A stretch of DNA of 64,000 nt from a bacterium (GTDB lineage Bacteria; Cyanobacteriota; Vampirovibrionia; Vampirovibrionales; Vampirovibrionaceae), in the NCBI GenBank assembly GCA_030429585.1, contig JAUIEU010000001.1:1421994-1485993 (forward strand). The letters are read 5' to 3'. The position numbers and the translations under genes were made by a program. Under the pieces are notes generated by a model that was given only the letters and a program-made list of their open reading frames with translations, did no database searches and was not told the origin of the DNA. Numbering within the stretch: the stretch's first letter is position 1; the number at the start of each line of letters is the position of its first letter. Shown one piece after another: positions 16,601-24,540 of this stretch.

Positions 16601-17324
16601 CCACCGACCGTTGCCGGTCAATATCAATCACCCGAATGTTTTCCACCGTATCGCCAAAAAAGGCAACGCGCACCGGGTCGCCATTAACGGGGTAAATATC
16701 CACAATGTCACCACGGCGGCTAAATTCGCCAGGTTCTAAAATTAGGCTGGCCTGCTGGTACCCCATGGCCTGTAAAGATTGGCTCAGTTGGTCAATAGGC
16801 AAATCAGCATCTTGGGTTAGGGTTAAGCTAGCCTTTTGGGCCGCCGAAAAAGACAAATGCTTGAGTAGCAAACTTTTAGGCGATAGCAATACCAAGGCAG
16901 GGGCCGCCTTAGGGTCACTCAAGCGTTCCACAACTTGGTAATGGTCTCGCAAAGCATGCACCGGCAAGGTGGATTGATCGTACGGCGAGTAAGTTTCCGT
17001 GGGGTAAACCAGCACGTCGTTTTCTGGCAATAAATCCGCTAATTCCACACTGTACTTAGTAACGTGCATCGGGTCGGCACACACCACCACCATGGTGCGC
17101 TTAAGCTGCTGAAACAGCCCCGCCATCAGCAAGCACTTAACCGATGGGTTGGCTAAGTTCTCAACATAGGCTTCCGTTAAAACCTCAGGCTGGGCTTTCG
17201 CAAAGCGGCGCAGCAACTCGCTGGTTAGCTCGCCTTCTGCCAGGCGATTCCGTAGCCATTGGGCCAGGTGGGGCACCATGTTGGATACAACCATAGGTTC
17301 AGCGGCGGTGGCAGAAGATGTCAT
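13602..17324 (-). CDS. mfd: Transcription-repair coupling factor Mfd
   Basis: Full-length 1240-residue Mfd. It displaces RNA polymerase stalled at DNA lesions and recruits UvrA. In order: UvrB-homology region, the RNA-polymerase-interaction domain (GDYVVHVKHGIGEF), the RecG-like translocase with Walker A GDVGFGKTEVA and Walker B box DEEQ, the helicase C domain with IRGRVGRSDKQAYCY, and the C-terminal TRCF domain that masks UvrA binding. It converges on the hybrid kinase gene, leaving 45 bases between stops. Its promoter must lie in the 172 bases before 17324, where I see no strong match on the minus strand. Confidence 0.97.
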   Translation of the reverse strand: MTSSATAAEPMVVSNMVPHLAQWLRNRLAEGELTSELLRRFAKAQPEVLTEAYVENLANPSVKCLLMAGLFQQLKRTMVVVCADPMHVTKYSVELADLLPENDVLVYPTETYSPYDQSTLPVHALRDHYQVVERLSDPKAAPALVLLSPKSLLLKHLSFSAAQKASLTLTQDADLPIDQLSQSLQAMGYQQASLILEPGEFSRRGDIVDIYPVNGDPVRVAFFGDTVENIRVIDIDRQRSVDTKKSVSILPRLSVVLTADNRTKLVDAIHEAFGKQQKGLDDTAREALHSTLHGLTTLLGQEDVNTLMVPDGMDYYAPLLAESDDQFESLVTVLPSDALCVLDDWSVLTNNLTGLSDRLNREHTEGIAKGRSLDVGQSMHITDEEALSILKTRLPHRLLLDTLPLGSDGQFSVGELKDLFPAKLQGAPRFKANLAEAVEHFGKQRREGMQLLVSTRHPQRLMDACKEGDVPATYIPDDEAGKNTKKIEATIAAAVKDSDVIIAKNGPHEGFVLPGEHVAYFTDAELFGRSQKRVSINSKSRRHREDIDVINSVNDLKQGDYVVHVKHGIGEFKAVTQIAVDGEKREYLTVQYLGTDRLHVPVDQVNLLSRYRGAGDKAPKLNKIGGTDWNRVKKKAEKAIAGIARDLIELYARRAKAEGHPFELDTPWQVEMEEAFPYTETPDQWQAIQDMKGDMESERVMDRLICGDVGFGKTEVALRGIFKAVLGGKQAAILCPTTILAQQHFNTLSERFKPYPVRIGLLSRFRSPKEQRETVKKLQEGEVDVVVGTHRLLQKDINFKDLGLLVIDEEQRFGVTHKEKIKSIRSSLDVITLSATPIPRTLYMSLSGVREMSLIKTPPTNRLPIQTYVGPYNPAQIRMALLQEMDRGGQIYFLHNRVQTIYQLGEQLKQLVPEARVAIAHGQMSGDELETIMLDFAEHQYDVLLCTTIIESGVDIPNVNTIVVDQANKFGLAQLYQIRGRVGRSDKQAYCYCYYEPERTLTEDATNRLRALREFTTLGSGYQIALRDMEIRGVGNILGGEQHGHMVAIGFDLYCQMLEEAIGELKGETTTSKQEPTVVDLNVTALIPEDWVGDLDVKLSEYKRLADVTSELQLEHIQAEWKDRFGEIPEETLQLVQLVRLRLLGTELGIAMVRSDEEYIRVSVPFNLQEWMLLQSRMVGTTGKKARWVPGIKSKQGSMPVLLIKHRLMDGDAQVVYIRELLSEIKRIREEIIAEAKAKN

Positions 17325-17496
17325 AAGAGGGATACACCTAACGAGTTTAAGGAGCCGCTTAAAAGGCGCAACAACAAGGTTGGGGCCCTCTAAATGCTCC
17401 GAGGCAACGCCCTATTGTACACCTGCTACCCGGTATAATGAAAGGGCTAGCTCGGAAACACCCCCCATCTAAGTGAAAAACCACACCCCGTTTTAC

Positions 17497-18027
17497 CTAA
17501 TGGCCGGTTATTTTGCCCCAGCGCACAGTACTGCCTTCTCGCACCCCAAGGGAACGGGCTTGGCCTGCCGCCAGCTCTATTACACGGTCTGCCGGGTACT
17601 GAGACCGAACCACCGGGCAGGGGTCTTTATCGCAAGGCGGTACATTATGCACCACCTGCACCACCACCCCTTGGGCAACACCACCGTTTTTACCAGGGGC
17701 ATGCCAACGGCCATCCTTCGGGGGGGCCGGTTGGTTTAACCGAATAAAAATCATATCCAACGGCACCAAGGTGTTTTTCATCCAAAAGTGGCGGTAGGCC
17801 ACATTCTTAAACACAAACACCATGCCGTGGCGGGGGGCAACATACGGCCGCCCCATTAGGCCTTGCTGAATTGTCGCCGGGGTATTGGCAACTTCTACCA
17901 CCACGGGTTGATTATTTAACCAAACCTGTTGGCGCCCCATCGCCCACGCCTGCCCCAAGGCAGCACTAAGCGCTAGCCCGCACAGCAAGCCAGCCATAAC
18001 AACATCAGTTAAACAACGCGTTGGCAT
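17497..18027 (-). CDS. Exported DUF192 protein
   Basis: 176 residues. An N-terminal signal peptide (hydrophobic about 9-29) precedes a DUF192 domain with its signature order: QQGLMGRPYV, GMVFVF, FWMKNTLVPLDMIFI and VIELAAGQARSLGV. The function of this small beta-barrel domain is unsettled. The export signal places it in the periplasm or outside. Between the DUF192 strands is an HNVPPCDKDPCPVV segment with two Cys that might form a disulfide. It lies 17 bases after the HEAT-like gene and is probably co-transcribed with it. Confidence 0.85.
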   Translation of the reverse strand: MPTRCLTDVVMAGLLCGLALSAALGQAWAMGRQQVWLNNQPVVVEVANTPATIQQGLMGRPYVAPRHGMVFVFKNVAYRHFWMKNTLVPLDMIFIRLNQPAPPKDGRWHAPGKNGGVAQGVVVQVVHNVPPCDKDPCPVVRSQYPADRVIELAAGQARSLGVREGSTVRWGKITGH

Positions 18028-18044
18028 ACCCCAGTAGACGCCGC

Positions 18045-18455
18045 CTAACGGCCTAGTTGTTCCCCAATCAGGGTAATAATAGGTTGAATGGTGGCCAAAT
18101 CATCGCTGGTTTGGGCGGCCACCCATTGGGTAAACGCGGGCTTTGCCGCACACCCTAGGCGAACCACCACAAACGCACACCGGCTACGCACGGTGGTTTC
18201 TTCGTGGAGTAAGCCCGCCAGCACAGCAGGCAAGGTTACGTTACCGTAGCGCACCAGGCAGTCTTCCACCTGTTGGCGGGTTTCGCCTTGCGCCGTAGCC
18301 AAGGAGCCCACTAAAGCATCCACCACACCGGCAGGTAATTTTTGCGGAGCGGATTTTACCTTAGTATCTTCTGCCGGTAGCACATTGGCCAGCAATTGGG
18401 CCACCTGAGATGGTACCGATGGTTGCAGCGATGAATTGGCAAGAAGAGCAGACAT
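18045..18455 (-). CDS. Small HEAT-repeat-like protein
   Basis: 136 residues, all helical by eye. The segment from about residue 45 shows two to three HEAT-like helix pairs (VVDALVGSLATAQGETRQQVEDCLVRYG, then VLAGLLHEETTVRSRCAFVVVRLG). Such repeats bind protein or act in bilin-lyase-like families, but no catalytic motif is present. There is no signal peptide. It is first in a two-gene unit with the DUF192 gene. The 386 bases upstream contain repeated TGTAAAGGG motifs. Confidence 0.65.
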   Translation of the reverse strand: MSALLANSSLQPSVPSQVAQLLANVLPAEDTKVKSAPQKLPAGVVDALVGSLATAQGETRQQVEDCLVRYGNVTLPAVLAGLLHEETTVRSRCAFVVVRLGCAAKPAFTQWVAAQTSDDLATIQPIITLIGEQLGR

Positions 18456-18658
18456 AAGGTATGGGGTTCAAAAAATCGATAAAACAGAAAAAACGGCTGA
18501 ATCAATAGGTTTATTAACCGTAGTGTAGTTATACAGGCTGGGGGGCAAAAGCACCAACCCCACCGAAGCAACGAAGCCGACCGTCACCTAGGCTTAGGTT
18601 CAAACAATATAAAGACGCCACCGAAAAATACTGGCATAACCATTAAAAACCCACACCC

Positions 18659-18776
18659 TAAAGGGGATTTACACAAAGCCAGTATCTGTAAAGGGGATAT
18701 AAAGGTAACCGAACGGCCTTGCCCCGGCCCCACAACTTTTGCACCCCCTGCACAAGTTCTGAATATTCCCTTTACA
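18659..18776. repeat. TGTAAAGGG-type repeated motif in a long intergenic region
   Basis: TGTAAAGGGGATAT (18687-18700) recurs inverted at 18763-18776 as TGTAAAGGGAATAT, 13 of 14 identical, 62 bases apart. A partial copy, TAAAGGGGAT, is at 18659-18668. The region 18456-18841 otherwise holds no gene. On the minus strand it should carry the promoter of the HEAT-like gene; a TTTATATT lies near 18610-18617. The motifs look like binding sites for one regulator. Confidence 0.45.
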
Positions 18777-18841
18777 CATGGCTACGTGACGTGGCGGAGG
18801 GTAACCCACACGGCAACTAACCCCTATTTGTTAGCAACCAT

Positions 18842-20095
18842 TTAGCTAGAAATGGTTATCTGCATCATGCTCAAATCATCGTTTAAGGGCATACCGCAGG
18901 TAAAATCAGATAAATCTTGCAACATAAAATCCAACAAGGGGGCTTTTTCCTTGGCCACCCCATCCACAAAACTGGCTTGCAACCGCTCTTCGCCATAAAT
19001 TTCATCGGCTGGGTTTACCATTTCGGTAGGGCCATCGGTAAACAGTACCACCGTATCGCCTTTGCTTAACGGCTGGGTCGCCAATTCAAAATCGGCCCCT
19101 TCAAACCAGGCCAAAGCAAACCCATTGTTTTGCAAACGCAAGCACCCGTCATCGGCCTCTGGGTCTGCCTTATGGGCAGAGTTGGCCACCATAGGGTAGG
19201 GGTGGCCCGCAATGCTATACTCTAAGGCCCAGCCACTATCTGCTGTAGCTTGTGGCACCAAACGCGCCGCCACTGCCGTAACATAGGCACCCGTTTTTAA
19301 AATTTTGGCCAGCTGATTATTCATAAACGTTAGCATGGCATCCGGCGAAGGGTGCAACCGACACGCCTGATAAAACAATGCTTTTAAGATACTGGTGACA
19401 AAAGCCGCCGTAATACCATGGCCACTTACATCCGCCACAAGCAGGCTAACCGTGCCGTCTTCGTGGTGCATTACATCGTAATAATCACCACCCAAGGTAT
19501 CGCACGGAATGTAAAACCCTTGTATTTCCACCCCGGAGGCAGCCTCCCCATCATGCCGGTAGTGGGTACGGCTTACCTGAAAACTCAAATCCGCCGCCGT
19601 CCCGTCTGCATCAGGTAAACACTCTGGTAGCAAGCTTTGCTGCAACTGGCGGGTGGTGTACAACTCATCTTCTACCTGGGCCGCCCGTTGGCGGGCCTTT
19701 TCTTCTTCTGCTTGCTGCTGGGCCACAAACCGCGCCACAGAAAGAGCATGCTGCCACTCCTGATGAATAGGCGCCGTCGTTTCATCTGGCAATACCACCA
19801 TGGCCAACAAGCCCTGCTGGCCCCACGGGGGGTCGGTGGCAAGTTGGGCTTTGCTGCGCAACAAAATAACAGGCTGGCCTAACACGTTTTTTAATTCGCC
19901 ATGGATTTGGGTAGGCTCCCATAAGGGGCCAAACACCACCACGGTTTCATCTGGCTGCAAAGATTGCTGGCCAAGGGTAGCCAACCACGCTGGTGGGCAA
20001 CCAAACCACTGCCACCCTACCCGCGCTTCCGACGGGGTGGTCTCTCCCGATTCATTTTTTGGAGACGATTCTGACGACGAAGCAGAAATAGCCAT
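18842..20095 (-). CDS. PP2C-type serine phosphatase, SpoIIE/RsbU family
   Basis: 417 residues from ATG 20095; a GTG at 20107 would add four. The N-terminal 130 residues could be a degenerate GAF-like sensor, then comes a Glu/Ala-rich helix that reads as a coiled-coil linker, then the SpoIIE domain from about residue 165. Metal-binding motifs are present: GGDYYDVM, LLVADVSGHGI and LFTDGPTEM, with a final NDDLSMMQI. These enzymes dephosphorylate anti-anti-sigma factors in partner-switching circuits. No anti-sigma or STAS gene is in the window, so the target is unknown. Confidence 0.88.
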   Translation of the reverse strand: MAISASSSESSPKNESGETTPSEARVGWQWFGCPPAWLATLGQQSLQPDETVVVFGPLWEPTQIHGELKNVLGQPVILLRSKAQLATDPPWGQQGLLAMVVLPDETTAPIHQEWQHALSVARFVAQQQAEEEKARQRAAQVEDELYTTRQLQQSLLPECLPDADGTAADLSFQVSRTHYRHDGEAASGVEIQGFYIPCDTLGGDYYDVMHHEDGTVSLLVADVSGHGITAAFVTSILKALFYQACRLHPSPDAMLTFMNNQLAKILKTGAYVTAVAARLVPQATADSGWALEYSIAGHPYPMVANSAHKADPEADDGCLRLQNNGFALAWFEGADFELATQPLSKGDTVVLFTDGPTEMVNPADEIYGEERLQASFVDGVAKEKAPLLDFMLQDLSDFTCGMPLNDDLSMMQITISS

Positions 20096-20133
20096 AAACC
20101 TGTACACCCATACATTGTGTAAGCAACCTTAGC

Positions 20134-20139
20134 ATTATA
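20134..20139 (-). promoter_or_regulatory. -10 element of the SpoIIE-phosphatase gene
   Basis: Minus-strand TATAAT about 38 bases before ATG 20095. The -35 area is poor. The start point would be near 20127. Confidence 0.5.
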
Positions 20140-20150
20140 GCGATAGCGCG

Positions 20151-20238
20151 CCACCCCTGTCTGCGATTGCCCACACAGGCTCCACCATGTGGCGTAGTCC
20201 CAGGCATAATGTCCGTCATTCGGTGGGCGACAGGGTGG
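20151..20238. other. Long imperfect inverted repeat between divergent genes
   Basis: Outer arms CCACCCCTGTC (20151-20161) and GACAGGGTGG (20229-20238) pair with one bulge. Inner arms GCCCAC (20169-20174) and GTGGGC (20223-20228) continue the helix after a one-sided loop. A small CCAC-CAT-GTGG hairpin sits inside. The whole 88-base element could be a structured RNA or a paired protein-binding site. The gap 20096-20430 contains this, the phosphatase promoter and a palindrome at 20320. Neither strand matches SRP, 6S or RNase P RNA signatures that I know. Confidence 0.4.
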
Positions 20239-20319
20239 ATACAAAAAGATAAGGTAATAGGTTTGCACCCCTACTGCCTAAACGTTATGTAGTTTGGTAC
20301 CTGGGTTGCACCAAATAGA

Positions 20320-20339
20320 GTAATGCCCTAAGGCATTAC
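20320..20339. promoter_or_regulatory. Perfect palindrome upstream of the Cys-cluster gene
   Basis: Arms GTAATGCC and GGCATTAC flank CTAA. It lies 92 bases before the ATG at 20431 and could be an operator or the base of a leader hairpin. No T tract follows directly. Confidence 0.4.
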
Positions 20340-20430
20340 CCCGGTGGTTTTTGTGGATTACGTTGTTGTTGTGGCTACCGGGCAAACCAAATAAACGCTA
20401 CTTGTGAGAGAGATTGAGTGAGGACACACC

Positions 20431-20865
20431 ATGGCTGTTGCCCATAAAAAAAACACCAAAACATCGGCGGCTAAATCGGCTGGCAAAACGGTTACCAACA
20501 AAAAATCGGAACCAAAAACCAATGCCACCCAACCCACCCCAGCTGGGCTAACCGATGCCTTTAAAAAACTACCGGCCCAACTGGCGGCTATTTTACCGGC
20601 CGGGTTAGATACCAAAACCATTAACCGTTTTTGGCAACACGCCATGGATGAAGACATGGTATCCGCCTCCATTACCCAAACCTGGACAGACCAAGCCTTA
20701 AAATGCTACCTAACCTGTTCCGATTGTCAGAATTGTTCCATCCCCACTGGGCAGTACTCTTTTGATTGCCAAATGAACAAGGTCGTGCCCTCCTTACTGG
20801 CCACCATTGGTGGGCCCGATGTGGACAAGGTAGAAAAACTCATCCCCGTGTTAGACCGCTACTAA
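20431..20865 (+). CDS. Lys-rich protein with a CxxxCxxCxxC cluster
   Basis: 144 residues. The first 38 are Lys/Thr/Ala-rich and probably disordered. The rest is compact, with CYLTCSDCQNC near residues 91-101 and a further Cys in FDCQMN. Four closely spaced Cys suggest an iron-sulfur or zinc site. I do not recognise a named family. A GAGGAC Shine-Dalgarno-like sequence precedes ATG 20431. The basic tail could bind nucleic acid, which is inference. It converges with ruvC, leaving 22 bases between them. Confidence 0.7.
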   Translation: MAVAHKKNTKTSAAKSAGKTVTNKKSEPKTNATQPTPAGLTDAFKKLPAQLAAILPAGLDTKTINRFWQHAMDEDMVSASITQTWTDQALKCYLTCSDCQNCSIPTGQYSFDCQMNKVVPSLLATIGGPDVDKVEKLIPVLDRY

Positions 20866-20887
20866 GCGATACACCTAAGCAACTACC

Positions 20888-21457
20888 CTAAACCGTACTA
20901 TGGGTTTGGGCTAACGTGGTTTGCCTATCCGGTACTAACCCTTGGCCTGCACTCATAGCAATGTGAGACCACGCCAAGGCCAACCCATCCGCCGCATCAT
21001 CAGGGCGGGGGCGCTCTGCTAGGGCTAATTGCTGCTGAATAAGATCTTGGACTTCGCCTTTTTTGGCGCGGCCACTGCCTGTAACCACCTGCTTAACCTG
21101 CATGGGGGTATACTCCACCATAGGGATGCCTGCCTGCCCAATGGCGAGCAAAATAACCCCGCGGGCCTGGGTTACCGGCACCATGGTGGTCACGTTTCTA
21201 AAATGGAAAATTCGCTCTAAGGCCACCACATGGGGTTGGGTGGCGGCCAATAACTGCTGCATATCCGCATATAACTCGCCAAGGCGCTTTGCCACCGGCA
21301 AGCCGGCCGGTGTGGTAATAGTGCCCCACTGTGGCGTTATAACCGGGGTTCGCTCCGGTTCTGCCACCGTAATAACCCCAAAGCCAATGGTGGCCAGGCC
21401 AGGGTCAATGCCCAAAATAATGCAGTTGGAATCCGCCACAAACAATACCATCATCAA
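20888..21457 (-). CDS. ruvC: Holliday-junction resolvase RuvC
   Basis: Resolves Holliday junctions with RuvAB during recombination. The RNase-H-fold motifs are present: first catalytic Asp in GIDPGLATIGFGVI (D18), Glu in VVALERIF, the SGRAKKGEVQDL DNA-binding region and the final acidic pair in RPDDAADGLALAWSH. At 189 residues it is slightly longer than usual, with a dozen extra N-terminal residues and an extended tail. Three tandem ATGs make the exact start uncertain. It is divergent from lnt, with 77 bases between the starts used here. Confidence 0.95.
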   Translation of the reverse strand: MMMVLFVADSNCIILGIDPGLATIGFGVITVAEPERTPVITPQWGTITTPAGLPVAKRLGELYADMQQLLAATQPHVVALERIFHFRNVTTMVPVTQARGVILLAIGQAGIPMVEYTPMQVKQVVTGSGRAKKGEVQDLIQQQLALAERPRPDDAADGLALAWSHIAMSAGQGLVPDRQTTLAQTHSTV

Positions 21458-21534
21458 CGCGCTTTATGATTAGCCTGCAAACCGGGCAAGCTAACCCATT
21501 TAGATCTTACCGCGATATTGCTACAGTAGCAGCC

Positions 21535-23139
21535 ATGATGTCATTGTTTCGCACCTATCGTTACCCACTGCTTAGCGGTTTACTGCTGGGCCTTAGTGGT
21601 GCACAAGTCGGCCCACCCCCCCTAACCCTTGGGTTATCGTGGCTGGTATGGGTGGGGGCCATACCATGGCTACTATGGTTATGGCGCGGCCAACACCCCT
21701 TTCGGCACGCCGCCCTGGGCAGTGGCATCGTTGGCTTGGTATGGCATGCCATTACCCTCCATTGGATGTTGTGGCTCCACCCCCTCACCTGGACAGGGGT
21801 ATCTTCGGCGGTAAGTGCCGCCATTGCGGTAGGCGCCTGGCTATTGTGGTCATCCCTCGGCGGGGTAGCCATGGTATTTGCTGGCCTGGCTGCCGCTTGG
21901 CTAGCCCAGTGGTGCCAGCGCGGCAACGGTGCCACCTACTACCACAAGGCCCTTTGGGTACTGGGCCTAGCACTACTGTGGCCCTGGGCCCATATTGGCC
22001 TAGCAGCACTCACTGATATTTATATTGTATGGGTAGACCCCGTAACGCCGCTCGCTGCCTGGCCTGGCATCCGTGGGCTACTGGGCCACATGCCTCTAAC
22101 CCTACTGTGGAGCGTGGTGCTAGTGATTAACGGCGCCCTGGCCTGGGCCTTTACACGCCGCAAACATTGCACTAAGCACGTTGCTATTCTCGCCTTTATC
22201 ACACAACAAGCCATTATTACCCTGTTGGCCATCCTGTTTATTATCAACCCTATTGGGTTGTTGTTAGATGTCCCTGCAAACCGATTTGCAGGCGGGCTCC
22301 ACACGCCTTGGGTTATTGTTCAAAAAAATCTGCCCATTAGCGCTATTCGCGCCCCGGCAGCTAAAACACCCAGCCCCACCGCCTACCTAACCCACCTACA
22401 CACCGCTGAATACCTGCCTGGCACCACCATCATCTTGCCAGAAGAAGGTATCCTTCGGGGGTGGGTACCCCTAGAAAACCCAACAAGCAACCCAGATTAC
22501 CGCGCCCTGCAAGCCCTGGCCCGCACCCGCCAGTGGACTATTATTACCGGCGCTTCTACTCACACCACACCACCGCACAGCTCTGCACTTCATCCGCCCA
22601 CCATTCTGTTTAACAGCCTGCTGGTGCTATCGCCCCACAACACGCAGGCCTACCATAAGCACACCCGCGTACCCTTTGGCGAAACCCTGCCCAACGGGCT
22701 CCGTCTCTTTTCCAAAACACCACTCAACGGGTGGCTCTACAGGCTAGCGAACACGGTTCACTTCCCCTACATCCCCCTGTTTACCGCCGGGGCCTTATCT
22801 CAGCCGCCCTTAACCCCCAACAACACGTTATCCCTACACCCCAGCATTTGTTTTGAACTTGCCCTAAAACCCTACCAACCCCCTACCTCCCACGCCAGCC
22901 CAACCACCTGGATGGTGAACGTGTCTAATTTGGGGTGGTTCCACGGTAACCAGGCTTTGGCACGGCAATTTTGGCAAAAGGGCCAACTGGCCGCCGCCGT
23001 GCACCACCAACCCCTGGCCATTGCCGCCAATACAGGCCCCAGCGGTATTATTGATGCTACCGGCGCCCCTGCAACAAACACCCCCCTGCCCCTTAACACC
23101 AACACCACAGGCGGATGGACAAGCGCCGTGGCGCCCTAA
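21535..23139 (+). CDS. lnt: Apolipoprotein N-acyltransferase
   Basis: Adds the third acyl chain to lipoproteins at the inner membrane. About seven hydrophobic helices fill the first 250 residues, followed by a periplasmic nitrilase-like domain. The catalytic triad is recognisable: Glu in ILPEEGIL, Lys in YHKHTRVPFGE and Cys in SICFEL. MVNVSNLGWF and NTGPSGIID are further family blocks. ATG 21535 gives 534 residues; the next ATG, 21538, is equally good. Sequence outside the motifs is divergent. Its presence argues for a diderm cell sorting lipoproteins to an outer membrane. Confidence 0.9.
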   Translation: MMSLFRTYRYPLLSGLLLGLSGAQVGPPPLTLGLSWLVWVGAIPWLLWLWRGQHPFRHAALGSGIVGLVWHAITLHWMLWLHPLTWTGVSSAVSAAIAVGAWLLWSSLGGVAMVFAGLAAAWLAQWCQRGNGATYYHKALWVLGLALLWPWAHIGLAALTDIYIVWVDPVTPLAAWPGIRGLLGHMPLTLLWSVVLVINGALAWAFTRRKHCTKHVAILAFITQQAIITLLAILFIINPIGLLLDVPANRFAGGLHTPWVIVQKNLPISAIRAPAAKTPSPTAYLTHLHTAEYLPGTTIILPEEGILRGWVPLENPTSNPDYRALQALARTRQWTIITGASTHTTPPHSSALHPPTILFNSLLVLSPHNTQAYHKHTRVPFGETLPNGLRLFSKTPLNGWLYRLANTVHFPYIPLFTAGALSQPPLTPNNTLSLHPSICFELALKPYQPPTSHASPTTWMVNVSNLGWFHGNQALARQFWQKGQLAAAVHHQPLAIAANTGPSGIIDATGAPATNTPLPLNTNTTGGWTSAVAP

Positions 23140-23282
23140 GAGCGTTTACCCTTTACCAAACTCATGGGCGCTCCTCTAAGCATAGGGCTTTGGGCCCCTA
23201 CCCCTCGCCCACCAGCGCCCCAACCGATACAATGAATGTAATCGCCCCTATTACACTGCCATAACACCATAAGGGCCTGGCC

Positions 23283-24512
23283 ATGCCAACTGACCATTTT
23301 GCTGCCAACCAACGAGTGGTGCTACTGCCCATTCAAACGGCCGATTTAACCTACCTGCCCCTGCTCCAAGCGGTGGAAGGCCCCCTGCTAACCTGCATTA
23401 CGGGGCTAAATACCCTATACGGCCAATTGGCCATGTTACGGCGAGATATGGCCCCTAACCGCTGGATGTCATCGCCCTACTTACGCTACGACGAAATTAT
23501 TGAACAACGCACCCAATGGGCCGCCCTGGTACAAGGGCGCTATTTCCTCTGCCCAACCCTGCAAATCCATGCCGCCCAACCTTTAAATAACGATTCAGCC
23601 ACACCTACCGACGGCAACCCAGAAGCGATTAAGCGCACCTGTGTGCTACAAGCTCGCCTATACGACGCCCACACCCAGGAAGACATTGGCCATTGGGAAT
23701 CGCCCCTACCTGCAAAGGAGGCCCCCACCCTAGAAGACTTAACCACCCTGGGGCACCAATGGCTAAAACAACTGTATACCCACTGGCAGCAACAGCACGG
23801 CACCCACGCCCACTACCAGCCCAACCCAACGCCCCCACCGGCATTGGTGCCGGATATGGCCACACTGCAGCAGGTACAACAGCCCTACCAATTGGATGAA
23901 GTCATAAACGCCACGCCCCCCAGCAGTGCCACCGGCTGGCTGGCATACGTGCTTGGCAAACACCTACAAACCCGCGGCGACCACGCCGAGGCCCGCACCT
24001 ACCTAGAGCAAGCCATCCACAGCGATATTGGCAATACCAGCTTTAAGGCCCAATGCCACCTGGCCTGCGGCCAAGCCCTGGCCCTGCAAGAACAATGGCC
24101 CCAAGCCTTGCAACACTGGCAAACCGCCCGCCAACTGGATAGTAACGACCCAGATATTGCCCTAAACCTAGGCTACGGGCTAGAAAACTGCGAACGAGAT
24201 AACGAAGCCATTACCACCTTTAGCAAGCTGCAACGCCAAAAACCCAAAGACATCCGCGCTAGTTATGCGCTGGGGCAGCTATACAGCAAGCACGAGCGTT
24301 GGAAAGAAGCCATACAGCAATACACCCTGCAAACCCAACTGGCCCCCACCGACCCCTGGCCTTTTAACAACATGGCCACCTGCTACCTGCAAATGGGGCA
24401 ACCCAACAAAGCCAAGCCCTACCTAGAAAAAACCTGCGTGTTAGACCCCGCCGGCGAGGCAGGCAACATTGCCCAGCTCATCCTAGCCCAGCTAGAAAAC
24501 AACCCTAATTAG
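23283..24512 (+). CDS. TPR-repeat protein
   Basis: 409 residues. The first 175 form an alpha/beta domain (RVVLLPIQTADLTYLPLLQAVEG, then RYDEIIEQRTQWAALVQGRYF) that resembles a periplasmic or outer-membrane accessory fold, but no signal peptide is present. A Pro-rich hinge near 190 is followed by five or so TPR units to the end, including ARTYLEQAIHSD, ALQHWQTARQLD and AIQQYTLQTQLAP. It probably acts as an assembly scaffold with an unknown partner. A TACAAT about 50 bases before the start could be its -10 element. A terminator overlaps its stop. Confidence 0.8.
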   Translation: MPTDHFAANQRVVLLPIQTADLTYLPLLQAVEGPLLTCITGLNTLYGQLAMLRRDMAPNRWMSSPYLRYDEIIEQRTQWAALVQGRYFLCPTLQIHAAQPLNNDSATPTDGNPEAIKRTCVLQARLYDAHTQEDIGHWESPLPAKEAPTLEDLTTLGHQWLKQLYTHWQQQHGTHAHYQPNPTPPPALVPDMATLQQVQQPYQLDEVINATPPSSATGWLAYVLGKHLQTRGDHAEARTYLEQAIHSDIGNTSFKAQCHLACGQALALQEQWPQALQHWQTARQLDSNDPDIALNLGYGLENCERDNEAITTFSKLQRQKPKDIRASYALGQLYSKHERWKEAIQQYTLQTQLAPTDPWPFNNMATCYLQMGQPNKAKPYLEKTCVLDPAGEAGNIAQLILAQLENNPN

Positions 24513-24540
24513 CCACCACTAAGGGTGGCCTTAGTTTTTT
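24512..24540 (+). terminator. Intrinsic terminator between the TPR gene and etfA
   Basis: GCCACC (24512-24517) pairs with GGTGGC (24524-24529), followed by CTTAG and six T (24535-24540). It ends the TPR gene and overlaps the last codons of the convergent etfA. Confidence 0.75.

Noticed and set aside
17473..17739. Plus-strand frame after a TATAAT at 17434-17439
   Set aside because: It overlaps the DUF192 gene entirely, shows no domain, and its composition is that of a reverse-strand shadow. The TATAAT has no plus-strand gene to serve.
20140..20245. Possible SRP, 6S or RNase P RNA at the inverted repeat
   Set aside because: The GGAA-tetraloop/AGCAG motif of SRP RNA and the length and central bubble of 6S RNA are absent, so it is reported only as an unassigned inverted repeat.
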